Positions 26,363 to 34,612 of a DNA stretch of 64,000 bases are shown here, piece by piece. Position numbers and translations under genes: made by a program. Source of the DNA: Armatimonadota bacterium (GTDB lineage Bacteria > Armatimonadota > Fimbriimonadia > Fimbriimonadales > Fimbriimonadaceae); assembly GCA_016125185.1 (NCBI GenBank), contig WGMG01000007.1:1-64000 (forward strand), in the 5' to 3' direction. The notes under the pieces were generated by a model. That model was not told the DNA's origin, searched no databases, and saw only the letters and a program-made list of their open reading frames with translations. Positions within the stretch are counted from its first letter, which is position 1, and every line of letters begins with the position of its first letter.

Positions 26363-27279
26363 GCGAACAACCTTCCAACCTTGGACTTTTGGTGATGCAC
26401 TACGGCACGCCGGCGACGATCGACGACGTTTTGCCCTACTACACGCATATTCGCCGTGGCCGGCCGCCCACCCAAGAACTACTCGACGACTTGGTGGGAC
26501 GGTATCAGGCGATCGGAGGTCCGTCGCCGCTGACCGAAATCTCGCAACGTCAAGCCGAACTGATTCAGGCTGGACTGCGCCAATTCGGCGTTGAGGCTAA
26601 GCTTTACGTCGGGACCAAGCATACGACTCCGTTTGTCGCCGAGGCCGTCCAGCAGATGGCGGCGGACGGCATCGACCACGCGGTTGGCGTGATCCTCGCC
26701 CCACATTTTTCCTCCTTCAGCGTCGCAGCCTATCGAAAGTACGCGACCGAAGCCCGCGACGAGAGCCGACCCACAATGGGTCTCGAAGTCCTTGAGCGAT
26801 GGGGCACGATGCCCGAACTCATTCAGGCTCTGGCCGACCGAGTGAAAGCCGCGGTTGGTGAGTGGAATTTGGACGAAACTCTCGTGATCTTCTCGGCCCA
26901 CTCTTTGCCAGAAAAGATTATGGCGAGCGGCGACCCCTACAAAAGCGAACTTCTTGAGACCAGCCAATTGGTGGCCGAAGCATGCGGCCTTCCGCATTGG
27001 ACGTTCGCGTTCCAGAGCGCGAGCCAGACCGGCGAACCCTGGCTCGGCCCGGACATTCTCGAAGTGATCGAGGCCGAGGCGTCGGGCTATCGCAATATCG
27101 TGGCCTGCACGGTCGGATTTGTGTCGGACCACTTGGAGGTTCTCTACGATCTGGGCATCGAAGCGCGCGACAAGTGCGCCGAGGTCGGCGTGAACTTCCG
27201 AAGGGCCGAGACGCTGAACGCGGATGAGAAGGTGATGACCGGGCTTGCGGGGCTGGCGGCGAAGCTGTATCCCCAGTAG
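26359..27279 (+). CDS. hemH: Ferrochelatase (probably coproporphyrin ferrochelatase)
   Basis: Inserts Fe(II) into the porphyrin ring. A 306-residue protein: LGLLVMHYGTPATIDDVLPYY, GGPSPLTEISQRQ, the catalytic His in FSAHSLPEKI (~residue 183), and the acidic metal-path motif GFVSDHLEVLYD. No C-terminal Cys cluster is seen, so no iron-sulfur centre. Given hemQ, its product should be coproheme (CpfC role). Last gene of the haem operon; tRNA-Pro follows. Confidence 0.95.
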   Translation: MSEQPSNLGLLVMHYGTPATIDDVLPYYTHIRRGRPPTQELLDDLVGRYQAIGGPSPLTEISQRQAELIQAGLRQFGVEAKLYVGTKHTTPFVAEAVQQMAADGIDHAVGVILAPHFSSFSVAAYRKYATEARDESRPTMGLEVLERWGTMPELIQALADRVKAAVGEWNLDETLVIFSAHSLPEKIMASGDPYKSELLETSQLVAEACGLPHWTFAFQSASQTGEPWLGPDILEVIEAEASGYRNIVACTVGFVSDHLEVLYDLGIEARDKCAEVGVNFRRAETLNADEKVMTGLAGLAAKLYPQ

Positions 27280-27311
27280 TTTGGTCGTTTCTTTCGCATT
27301 TTGCGAGCGGG

Positions 27312-27317
27312 TATAGT
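27312..27317 (+). promoter_or_regulatory. Possible -10 element ahead of tRNA-Pro(CGG)
   Basis: GGGTATAGTATTT contains TATAGT at 27312-27317 in a GGTATA context like that before the other tRNAs, but 83 bases from the tRNA, so the transcript would have a long 5' leader. Confidence 0.35.
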
Positions 27318-27399
27318 ATTTAAGCCGCGAGTGGCCGTGGGTTTCCCGGACCTTCTGACCAAGCCGCTGTGGCGCGTACTGTCGGTCCTCGACATGTAT

Positions 27400-27476
<77 letters not shown>

Positions 27477-27508
27477 AACTCCTTTTCTGCCTGTAAACTG
27501 AAAGCGTC

Positions 27509-28036
27509 ATGGTCGTTTTGGCGATGCTTTTAGTGGGTCATCAGAAGGTCGATGTTCCTCCGATAGGGCATGTGGCCGGGTTCTTTGTTGGGGTCACCAC
27601 TAAGGAGCAATTTGAGCGAAGTCACGGCAAGGGCCTTGCCTTTACCGGTGGCCATCCGCACGGCGGGCGAACGTGGTACGATCCCGGGCTTCACATTCGG
27701 ATCAGTATTGATCCCTTTAACTACTCGGATAACGGTGCCGTCGTTGACGGTGTGGGAATCGAGTGGGTGGACGAAAAGGATCTCGAACCGCACGTTCCTC
27801 GAATTCACTTGAAGAAAAGTCAGTTGGGCATTCTCGCTAAGCTAAGGCGCGGAATGTCGACGCAAGAGGTCGAGAAGGCGCTTCACTTGAAGTTTGTTGG
27901 AGGCAAGGCAACTCAGAAGGGGCTGGTGAAGTATCGCCAAAGGCTCGTCAACTGGGATAAGGATCGGTACACAACCTGGACGATCAGCATCGGCGCAGAC
28001 AAACGGCTGACCGCATTTGACGTCTTGTCGGAGTAG
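27509..28036 (+). CDS. Hypothetical secreted or anchored protein
   Basis: A 175-residue protein with a short hydrophobic N-terminus (MVVLAMLLVG) that could be a signal peptide or anchor. The body has GHVAGFFVGVTTKEQFERSHGKG, a segment seen in proteins that monitor small conserved loops, and a C-terminal half RGMSTQEVEKALHLKF resembling a short helical 'SmpA/OmlA-like' turn. That resemblance is weak and I assign no family. It is isolated between tRNA-Pro and the pseudopilin gene. Confidence 0.55.
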   Translation: MVVLAMLLVGHQKVDVPPIGHVAGFFVGVTTKEQFERSHGKGLAFTGGHPHGGRTWYDPGLHIRISIDPFNYSDNGAVVDGVGIEWVDEKDLEPHVPRIHLKKSQLGILAKLRRGMSTQEVEKALHLKFVGGKATQKGLVKYRQRLVNWDKDRYTTWTISIGADKRLTAFDVLSE

Positions 28037-28190
28037 CGGAGACAGATAGATTTTTACGTTAACAACCTACGACTTTCTACTACATTTTGCGAATTTTGTT
28101 ATAAAAGCAATACAGTTTCAGCCTAAGTAGGTTCGCCAGACGAGGCGCGTCCCTTTACAATGGGAGAATTCTTAACCTTATCGAGCGACC

Positions 28191-29051
28191 ATGCATTCTT
28201 TGAAATCATCTCGTCACGGGTTCACGCTCATCGAGCTGCTCGTGGTCATTGCCATCATCGCGATTCTCGCGGCGATCCTATTCCCCGTCTTCGCCCAGGC
28301 TAAAGCAGCGGCCAAGCAAAGCGCCTGTTTGAGCAACACCCACCAGATCGGAACTGCGCTCTTGCTCTACATGAACGACGAATCTGATAACTATCCGCTC
28401 CTTTTGCCGAGAGTTGCGCCGGTTAACGGCGGTAGCAACTATACACTTTCGTATGATATGGCGATCATGCCGTATGTCAAAAATGCCGACATCTTTCGAT
28501 GCCCAGCCGACAGCGGCAGCTATCCGTCTTGGCTGACGAAGCCGAACTACTGGGACGGCAGCTACTATGGCAAGAACCTGAAGCGATCGTATGGTCTCAT
28601 CGGGAACATCACCACCGTCGAAGGAGGCGTTCGTGACACGAATACCGGCGTGGGCATCCACAGCGGCTACGACCCCTATCCGTTTAACAACCAAATCGGA
28701 TCGCGAAGCGGTACAGCAATGGACGAGCCAGCGAACACGTTGGTCTTGTTGGAGGACTGGCTGGATTCATCGAATTCGGACGATTCATGGATCGGGGAGC
28801 CCTACGGATCGATCTTCATGGACTGCGATATCCAGGAGATTCCAGGACGCAAGTATCCTCCCCAACAGCCGGCCGATAATCTGCCTCCAAACTGTCCGAA
28901 CACGCACGCTCCGGGAGGAGGTAGCCATACCAGCGGGCAGAATTACTGCTTCGGAGATGGGCACGCCAAACTCCTGAACTACTATCGAATTCGTGCGAAC
29001 GATTTCTGGTTATTTAAGGCAACGAAATCCTCGACGACATTCACACCGTAG
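28191..29051 (+). CDS. Prepilin-type (DUF1559-like) protein with H-x9-DG element
   Basis: A 286-residue protein with a type IV prepilin leader: short basic leader, then [20 protein letters not shown], where a prepilin peptidase cuts after the Gly and methylates the Phe. It then has [19 protein letters not shown] and a C-terminal [15 protein letters not shown], the H-x9-DG element. Such proteins are expanded in Armatimonadota and Planctomycetes, and their role (pseudopilus or surface protein) is not established. The 3' end is followed by a large hairpin. A TACAAT at 28156-28161 may be the -10. Confidence 0.9.
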   Translation: MHSLKSSRHGFTLIELLVVIAIIAILAAILFPVFAQAKAAAKQSACLSNTHQIGTALLLYMNDESDNYPLLLPRVAPVNGGSNYTLSYDMAIMPYVKNADIFRCPADSGSYPSWLTKPNYWDGSYYGKNLKRSYGLIGNITTVEGGVRDTNTGVGIHSGYDPYPFNNQIGSRSGTAMDEPANTLVLLEDWLDSSNSDDSWIGEPYGSIFMDCDIQEIPGRKYPPQQPADNLPPNCPNTHAPGGGSHTSGQNYCFGDGHAKLLNYYRIRANDFWLFKATKSSTTFTP

Positions 29052-29068
29052 TCATTTAGTTCGATCTA

Positions 29069-29110
29069 TAATAGGTGACTCGCTATTGATTAATAGTGAG
29101 TCACCTATTA
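29069..29110 (+). terminator. Large hairpin after the prepilin-type gene
   Basis: A 19-bp stem (29069-29087 with 29092-29110, one G-T pair) closes on GATT, 18 bases after the stop. No T-run follows, so it may act as a transcript-stabilising or bidirectional terminator hairpin. Confidence 0.6.
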
Positions 29111-29116
29111 GCATAT

Positions 29117-29311
29117 ATGATGCTAGCAATTTTACCGGGAATCAAGTCGGATGAAGTCACCATGCGGATTCAAAAATTCATCAGATTTGACTTAGATTTA
29201 GGGCCAATCTGGAACGATAAATGTGAAAATTACAACAACGCGCCATGTCTTGTTGTAGAAGCAGTGATCCCTGGATTTCTTCGTGTTAAGTATTTGGAAA
29301 CATCGTCGTAA
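29117..29311 (+). CDS. Short ORF, doubtful
   Basis: A 64-codon frame from ATG 29117 with a hydrophobic first turn (MMLAILPG) and a pair of Cys either side of NNAP. It starts directly behind the hairpin and lacks a clear ribosome site. I recognise no family. It may be noise in an AT-richer gap. Confidence 0.2.
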   Translation: MMLAILPGIKSDEVTMRIQKFIRFDLDLGPIWNDKCENYNNAPCLVVEAVIPGFLRVKYLETSS

Positions 29312-29374
29312 AATGGGTTCTCGTAGCATTCGTTAACTTTGGTTTTCGGTGTTGCGTTACTTTAGGTCAGAAAC

Positions 29375-30043
29375 ATGAATACTACGAGCTTTCGAGCAAT
29401 CTTCGTGGCTGCGACGGCTGGCGCTTTCGTTGCTAGCGCGCACGCGCAAATCGCCTACGATACCATGGACGCCTATCGGACTTTCGGCATCGGGACGGCG
29501 GGCTTTGGTACATCGACGGACGATATTGGTTGGGTCGCCAACAGCTTTACTTCGGCGCTGAACGGAACGATGACGACCATCGACATCGCGATCAACAACT
29601 ACTCGGGCACCACGTCGAAGAGTTTCAACATCAGCCTCTACACCTTCGACACCGGAACCAGCGGAATGGGCACCTTGCTCGACACCTGGACTGGCATGTC
29701 GGATCCCAACTCGTTCAACGGCACCACCGTCACTAACTCCCACCCCTATGTGTCTATCGATACCGAGGCCTCCAACATCCACCTGACGGCGGGGACTTCG
29801 TACTATCTCAAGGTGTGGTCCGACTGGTTCTCCTCGTCAAACAGTGGGACGATCGTTTGGAATGCGGGAACATCCGGTGCGCCGAACACCTACCGTATCA
29901 ACCACAGCTCGGGTTCGACCTACGGTCCAAGCTCGGCTGTTCCCGGTGCACTTCGAATCACGACGGTTCCCGAACCAGCTTCGATGGCCGGGTTAGCGGT
30001 TGGTGCCCTCGCCCTGCTTCGCCGACGTCGCTCGAAGAACTAG
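29375..30043 (+). CDS. PEP-CTERM sorting-domain protein
   Basis: A 222-residue secreted protein. The signal peptide ends around AHAQ (residue ~25). The middle is a beta-rich domain with many Ser/Thr/Gly (a 'choice-of-anchor' type). The C-terminus is the PEP-CTERM tripartite signal: VPEPAS, a hydrophobic span, then RRRRSKN. In the known system an exosortase cleaves this and the protein goes to the surface or matrix. No exosortase gene is in the window. AGGTCAGAA gives the ribosome site. Confidence 0.9.
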   Translation: MNTTSFRAIFVAATAGAFVASAHAQIAYDTMDAYRTFGIGTAGFGTSTDDIGWVANSFTSALNGTMTTIDIAINNYSGTTSKSFNISLYTFDTGTSGMGTLLDTWTGMSDPNSFNGTTVTNSHPYVSIDTEASNIHLTAGTSYYLKVWSDWFSSSNSGTIVWNAGTSGAPNTYRINHSSGSTYGPSSAVPGALRITTVPEPASMAGLAVGALALLRRRRSKN

Positions 30044-30314
30044 TCCGCCTTTTAGCTAGGCCAGAAATAGCCCTTCATGCCCTGGAGTTCGGTTTGCACG
30101 AAGCCGACTCCGGGGTTCCTCATTTTTGAGCACCCGCGAGCTCCGAAGGGATACAATGCTTTCATCGAAAGTAGGAAGAGCGCGCCGACGGAAGTCGGTC
30201 ACGTTTACAACATCCGACGCCGCCTGATGTAAAACGCGCTCCGAATACCGCGACGGACCTGAAAGAAATACTGGGATGAGACCAGGATTTATTTCAGAGG
30301 TGGTGGAAGCACTC

Positions 30315-31058
30315 ATGGAGCAGGCGGAGAAAGAGGCTCTGGCGAAGAATGTTCGCGCCCTCAGAGGTTTGCGCGGATGGACTATCCGCGAGTTGGCTTC
30401 GGAAGCCGACGTTTCCCCGAAGACGGTCGTCAATATAGAAAACGGTCAGGGCTGCTCGGCCAGAGTGGAAGAAAAGCTCGCCATGGCTCTGAGGACGATG
30501 CGGAGTCGCCTTCGTCAACCATTTATCGGAACCGAAGACTCGATCCTGTTCGTGCCTAGCGAGCAGGGACGCTGGTACTTTGGCTATTTCGAGGAGGCGG
30601 ACGCCTATCACACCCGTAAGACTCGAATGGGCGAAGTCTCTCCAAACAGTCGAGTTCGCGACGATCCCGACGGTATCCAGGACATTGAAGAAAGGTTTCG
30701 CTTGGGAACTACAAATCTGGCGAGAGTCTTTATCCATGTAAAAAGTGGATCGATGTCTACCGGGCGCTTTTCCCTTTGCTTTGCCGAGGTTTTTGGCGCA
30801 GGAGAGCAACCGGTCGACCCGGCCGGGCATACCTATCTCATCTATATGCTACGAGGGCGGTTGAAGATGACGGTTAAGGGACGGGAGTACGATCTTCAGT
30901 GTGGTGACTCGGTGGTCATGCATCTGATATCGCATATGACGGTGGTGCCGGTTGAGCCGATAACGAAGATTGACGAGGTTCCCACGTTCATGATGACAAG
31001 GCTTGCTATTCTGCCTGCCCTGCCCGACCGAGATGCCGCCAAGGGTTGCGACTCCTAG
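30315..31058 (+). CDS. XRE-family HTH regulator with C-terminal cupin
   Basis: About 247 residues from the ATG at 30315 (an ATG at 30276 would add 13). An N-terminal HTH_3 domain, AKNVRALRGLRGWTIRELASEADVSPKTVVNIENG, is followed by a ~100-residue linker, and a C-terminal cupin with HTYLIYMLRGRLKMTVKGREYDLQCGDSVVMH. This is the layout of small-molecule-sensing repressors such as the SutR/PuuR type. No adjacent gene points to its ligand. Confidence 0.85.
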   Translation: MEQAEKEALAKNVRALRGLRGWTIRELASEADVSPKTVVNIENGQGCSARVEEKLAMALRTMRSRLRQPFIGTEDSILFVPSEQGRWYFGYFEEADAYHTRKTRMGEVSPNSRVRDDPDGIQDIEERFRLGTTNLARVFIHVKSGSMSTGRFSLCFAEVFGAGEQPVDPAGHTYLIYMLRGRLKMTVKGREYDLQCGDSVVMHLISHMTVVPVEPITKIDEVPTFMMTRLAILPALPDRDAAKGCDS

Positions 31059-31175
31059 TTTCTCCAACACTTCTGGCCATTCGTTGCTTTCACAACAGAC
31101 CAAAGAAGGTGTCGGGGATTCGTCTTCTCAATTGAGAGTAAACAACAAGTGTCGCTTTGTCGACATTTGTTGAAA

Positions 31176-31571
31176 ATGAATAATCAATCGAATCGAACCA
31201 CAAGGGTTGGCTATTGGATTCTAACCGTTCTCTTTTCGCTCATGATGGCTCTGTCGGCGACGATGTACCTAACATCCGATGCGATGGTCCAGGCCTTTCG
31301 GCACCTTGGCTTCCCGACGTATTTCCGCGTGGAATTGGCGCTCGCAAAGTATGCCGGGGTCGCCGCCCTGTTAGCACCTGTACCTGATCGGGTTCGGGAA
31401 TGGGCCTATGCCGGATTTGGCATTACGCTGGCTTCCGCCGTGATCGCCCATTCGTCGGTCGATGGTCCCCAAGCGGCTGCAATGCCTGCCGTTTTCCTGA
31501 TTATTCTGTGCGCCTCCTACGTCTTGCGGGCGAAGTTGGCCCCGAGTAAGTCCGCTCTCGCCGAAGGCTGA
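31176..31571 (+). CDS. DoxX-like four-span membrane protein
   Basis: About 131 residues from the ATG at 31176 (a GTG at 31149 would add nine). Four hydrophobic segments (VGYWILTVLFSLMMALSATMY, a middle LAKYAGVAALLAPV, GFGITLASAVIAH and AVFLIILCASYVLRAK) with the DoxX_2 pattern LGFPTYFRVELALAKYAG. Members of this family are membrane proteins linked to redox or thiosulfate metabolism, but most have no known role. It converges on the NDH-2 gene, 10 bases away. Confidence 0.8.
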   Translation: MNNQSNRTTRVGYWILTVLFSLMMALSATMYLTSDAMVQAFRHLGFPTYFRVELALAKYAGVAALLAPVPDRVREWAYAGFGITLASAVIAHSSVDGPQAAAMPAVFLIILCASYVLRAKLAPSKSALAEG

Positions 31572-31581
31572 TGGATTGAAG

Positions 31582-32862
31582 TTATTGTCCAGCTTCGGTT
31601 GGGTGAACCTGGTCTCCCGGCGTGGTGATTAGCCGGACGCTTCCCCGTCCGGTAAGGTAGCTCCAAAACCATTCCAGCAGGACGAGAAACTTGTTTTTGA
31701 ATCCGATTAGCAGAAGGACATGGACTAAACCCCAGGCGAGCCAGGCGATAAAGCCTGAGAGCTTGAGCGAGCCGATGAGACAAATGGCGCGATTGCGACC
31801 GATGGTTGCCATCGTTCCCTTATCCTTGTAGGTAAACGGCATCGTTGGTTGACCTTCGCTTTGCCGAAGGATATTCCTCGCGGTTACCACTCCCATCTGC
31901 GTGGCCGACGACCCAAGGGCAGGAACCGCGACCCCCTTCGTATCCTTCAGCGACGCCATGTCGCCAATCACGAAAATTTCGGGATGGTCCTTCAGGCTCA
32001 GGTCGGGTTGAACGGGAACACGACCGGCGCGGTCCGTTTCCGAAGAAAGCATCTTGCCGAGCGGCGAGGCGGCAACGCCGGTGGCCCAAAGCGTGACCTT
32101 CGAAGGAATCCACTCTTCACCGACTCGAATCCGTCCGCTTTCAATGGCTATCACTGGACTCTTGGTGTGGACCTCAACCCCGAGGGCGGCAAGCTGGCGC
32201 TCGGCGCTGGCGGAAAGCTCGGGAGGATACATGCCAAGGATGCGATCCATGCCTTCGAAGAGCATGACGCGCGCCTTGCGGGTGTCGATCTCATGGAAGT
32301 CTTCAACTAATGCCTGCCGGGCAATTCCGGCGATTGCACCGGCGAGTTCCACGCCGGTGGGCCCTCCGCCTACGATGGCGAAGTTCACGGGCGTATGGTT
32401 GCCCGTGAGGAATGCCTCTCGTTCGGCCTCCTCAAACGCGGAAAGGATGCGCTTTCGAATTTCCGTCGCGTCCTCCACAGTTTTGAGACCCGGAGCGTCC
32501 TTCGCCCATTCGTCGTGGCCAAAGTATGAATGCCTGGCCCCGGCAGCAACGACCAAAAAGTCGTAATCGAGTTCAGCGCCGGATTCGAGCATGACCTTTC
32601 GGCCGACGGTATCGATACTCGTCACCGTTCCAAGCAGGACTTCGATGTTCTTGGCTTTGCGAAGGATGGATCGAAGGGGAACCGCGATCTGGTTTGGAGA
32701 AAGAACGGTGGTCGCCACCTGGTAGAGCAGGGGCTGAAACGTATGATGGTTTTTCCGGTCGATGAGGGTGACGTCGAGGTTTCGATTCGCCAGCGCCTTT
32801 GCTGTGTAGAGTCCACCAAAGCCGCCGCCGATGATCACGACACGCTGTCTGGCACTCATCAA
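31582..32862 (-). CDS. ndh: Type II NADH dehydrogenase (NDH-2)
   Basis: A non-proton-pumping NADH:quinone reductase, peripheral on the inner membrane. A 426-residue protein with FAD-binding VVIIGGGFGGLYTAKALA, the LLYQVAT motif common to NDH-2, the second GxGxxG for NADH in AIVGGGPTGVELAG, and PALGSSATQMG near the FAD. A hydrophobic C-terminal pair (FIAWLAWGLVHVLLLIGF onwards) anchors it. Length is normal. It indicates an aerobic respiratory chain, consistent with the haem operon. Confidence 0.93.
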   Translation of the reverse strand: MMSARQRVVIIGGGFGGLYTAKALANRNLDVTLIDRKNHHTFQPLLYQVATTVLSPNQIAVPLRSILRKAKNIEVLLGTVTSIDTVGRKVMLESGAELDYDFLVVAAGARHSYFGHDEWAKDAPGLKTVEDATEIRKRILSAFEEAEREAFLTGNHTPVNFAIVGGGPTGVELAGAIAGIARQALVEDFHEIDTRKARVMLFEGMDRILGMYPPELSASAERQLAALGVEVHTKSPVIAIESGRIRVGEEWIPSKVTLWATGVAASPLGKMLSSETDRAGRVPVQPDLSLKDHPEIFVIGDMASLKDTKGVAVPALGSSATQMGVVTARNILRQSEGQPTMPFTYKDKGTMATIGRNRAICLIGSLKLSGFIAWLAWGLVHVLLLIGFKNKFLVLLEWFWSYLTGRGSVRLITTPGDQVHPTEAGQ

Positions 32863-32902
32863 TTCTTTCTACGAGAGACCGTGGCGATCAAATTCGAATC
32901 TT

Positions 32903-32941
32903 AAAAAAGAATAAGCCACGCAAGCGCTGCGTGGCTTATTC
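32903..32941 (-). terminator. Terminator of the minus-strand PEP-CTERM gene
   Basis: A 14-bp stem (32909-32922 with 32928-32941), loop AGCGC, and on the minus strand a T-run (32903-32908). It is 20 bases downstream of the stop of the gene at 32962. Confidence 0.9.
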
Positions 32942-32961
32942 ACGAGAAAACCAGACCGTTC

Positions 32962-33567
32962 TTACTTTCGTCGTCGGCGAACGAGGGCGAGAGCACCCAG
33001 ACCGAGGACGGCAATGCTGGCCGGTTCTGGCACGGTGCTGACATTGGCCGAAGTCGCATAGTAAACCGATGGAACGGCGGAGTAAATGACCACATTATTC
33101 GACAGAGAATCGTTGTTTACCGCGGTAAGGTGCTGCCAATAGTTAATGCCCGAAGAGGTTGCACTGGTAACCGTCGAAGCTCCAGCGCCAATGCCGATTG
33201 AGACTTGGCCCTGCAGGACCCAAACCCACACATCGAAGGTGGCTGGATCGTTGACGTTCGAGAACTTCTGAATCAGTCCGTTATTCGCCGCCGTGCTGGT
33301 CATCAGAATGCCGGTCGTCGCTCCTGTCGGGGCAACCGCAGGAAGCAGGTTCCCGGTGTCCACTAACTGGGTTGTGGTGACTCCGTTCGTGTTGTGAAGG
33401 ACAGCCCAAAAGTCAGCGGAGGAACTGCCCATGGCTCCAATACCGACGTGCGTCGTCGGACTGCCATTTGGCCCAACCAAACTGAAATCCGAATTCTGGA
33501 TAAGGTTCGCGTTTGCGACCCCAAAGCATCCACCAAGAGAAAGAACAAGAATAGCCCGTAACTTCAT
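32962..33567 (-). CDS. PEP-CTERM sorting-domain protein
   Basis: A 201-residue secreted protein. The signal peptide ends at about ANA (residue ~20). The mature protein opens NLIQNSDFSLVGPNG, a 'choice-of-anchor'/carbohydrate-binding-like beta-sandwich opening. It ends VPEPAS, a hydrophobic span, then RRRRK, the PEP-CTERM signal. It differs from the other PEP-CTERM protein here in the mature part, so the two share only the sorting tail. Confidence 0.9.
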   Translation of the reverse strand: MKLRAILVLSLGGCFGVANANLIQNSDFSLVGPNGSPTTHVGIGAMGSSSADFWAVLHNTNGVTTTQLVDTGNLLPAVAPTGATTGILMTSTAANNGLIQKFSNVNDPATFDVWVWVLQGQVSIGIGAGASTVTSATSSGINYWQHLTAVNNDSLSNNVVIYSAVPSVYYATSANVSTVPEPASIAVLGLGALALVRRRRK

Positions 33568-33589
33568 CAGGAAAACCCCAACTACCGTA

Positions 33590-33595
33590 ATTATA
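33590..33595 (-). promoter_or_regulatory. -10 element of the minus-strand PEP-CTERM gene
   Basis: On the minus strand TATAAT, preceded by CCCTG, lies 23 bases ahead of the ATG at 33567. No convincing -35 was seen. Confidence 0.5.
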
Positions 33596-33643
33596 CAGGG
33601 ATAATATTGGCCTTTACTAGCCTATTTTTCTTGCCAAGTAGTC

Positions 33644-34612
33644 CTATTTGCGACTCTGACCGGCCTCAATCCTTTCTTGAACCAATGGCCATGCCGGAAT
33701 CCCGGTGGTTGCCCCGATTTCTTCGACGCAAAAGGCGCCAACCGCACAACCGGCTTCGAGGCATTGGGCGAAAGGCTTATCTGCAAGGTAAGCGTAGAGG
33801 AACCCGGCGATGGTGGCGTCGCCTGAGCCGGTCGTATCCACCACATGACTCTTGAAGCACGGTTGATAGGTGGAGTTGGTGGCGTCGAGGCCATAAAGGC
33901 CCGCCGCGCCTCGCTTCACGCAGACGGCCTTCGCTCCTGCCCTTGTGCACCAGAAGGCCAAGACTTCGACATCGCTTTGCACGCCCGGAAGCATCATATC
34001 GAGTTCGTCCTCGCTCGGTAGGAAGACGTCTACGAAAGGAAGAATGCGCTTGAGGAGAGAAGTCCAATTGACCTTGCTCTGCTTGGAGTCGGGATCCGGC
34101 AGGCTCATGTCGAGCGATGTGGTGAGGCCGTGCGCTTTGGCCCGGCGAAACAGAGACTCGAGTTCTTCGCCGCCGTTGGCGCTCATCGCCGCCATCAGCG
34201 GCGGATAGCCGAAATGGAGGTGCTTGGCTCCGATGAGGGCGCTCTCAGGCACATCGCTTGCCACAAACGAGTCGTTGCATCCAGGGCAATGCAGGAACGT
34301 GCGATCGCGTCCGGGTGGGCTGATGACGATGGTGTACGAGGTGTCGCCGGTCGGATCGATTTGGATGTGGTCGGTGAGGTCCTCGGCTCGCAAGAGGTCG
34401 AGAACAATCTTGCCGAAGGGATCATCGCCAACCTTTCCGACCAGGCGCACGGAAGCACCGAGCTTATGAAGCGAGACGCCGACGTTGGAAACGGCTCCGC
34501 CAGTGGTGAACTTGACCGGGCCGGCTTCGATGAGCACACCTGGCTGAATCTCCGTGCCGCTCGCAAGTGCAGGAAAGACGTCGAGGCAGAGGTGACCGGC
34601 AACGAGGATCAT
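33644..34612 (-). CDS. PfkB-family carbohydrate kinase
   Basis: A 322-residue ribokinase-fold kinase that phosphorylates a sugar or sugar acid. The N-terminus is ILVAGHLCLDVFP; the substrate region is TTGGAVSNVGVSLHKLGA; the second PfkB signature is DTTGSGDATIAGFLYA (~residue 260), which holds the catalytic Asp. It overlaps the upstream oxidoreductase gene by four bases, in a three-gene unit with an aldolase. The set (aldolase, oxidoreductase, kinase) fits catabolism of a polyol or sugar acid; the substrate is unknown. Confidence 0.88.
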   Translation of the reverse strand: MILVAGHLCLDVFPALASGTEIQPGVLIEAGPVKFTTGGAVSNVGVSLHKLGASVRLVGKVGDDPFGKIVLDLLRAEDLTDHIQIDPTGDTSYTIVISPPGRDRTFLHCPGCNDSFVASDVPESALIGAKHLHFGYPPLMAAMSANGGEELESLFRRAKAHGLTTSLDMSLPDPDSKQSKVNWTSLLKRILPFVDVFLPSEDELDMMLPGVQSDVEVLAFWCTRAGAKAVCVKRGAAGLYGLDATNSTYQPCFKSHVVDTTGSGDATIAGFLYAYLADKPFAQCLEAGCAVGAFCVEEIGATTGIPAWPLVQERIEAGQSRK

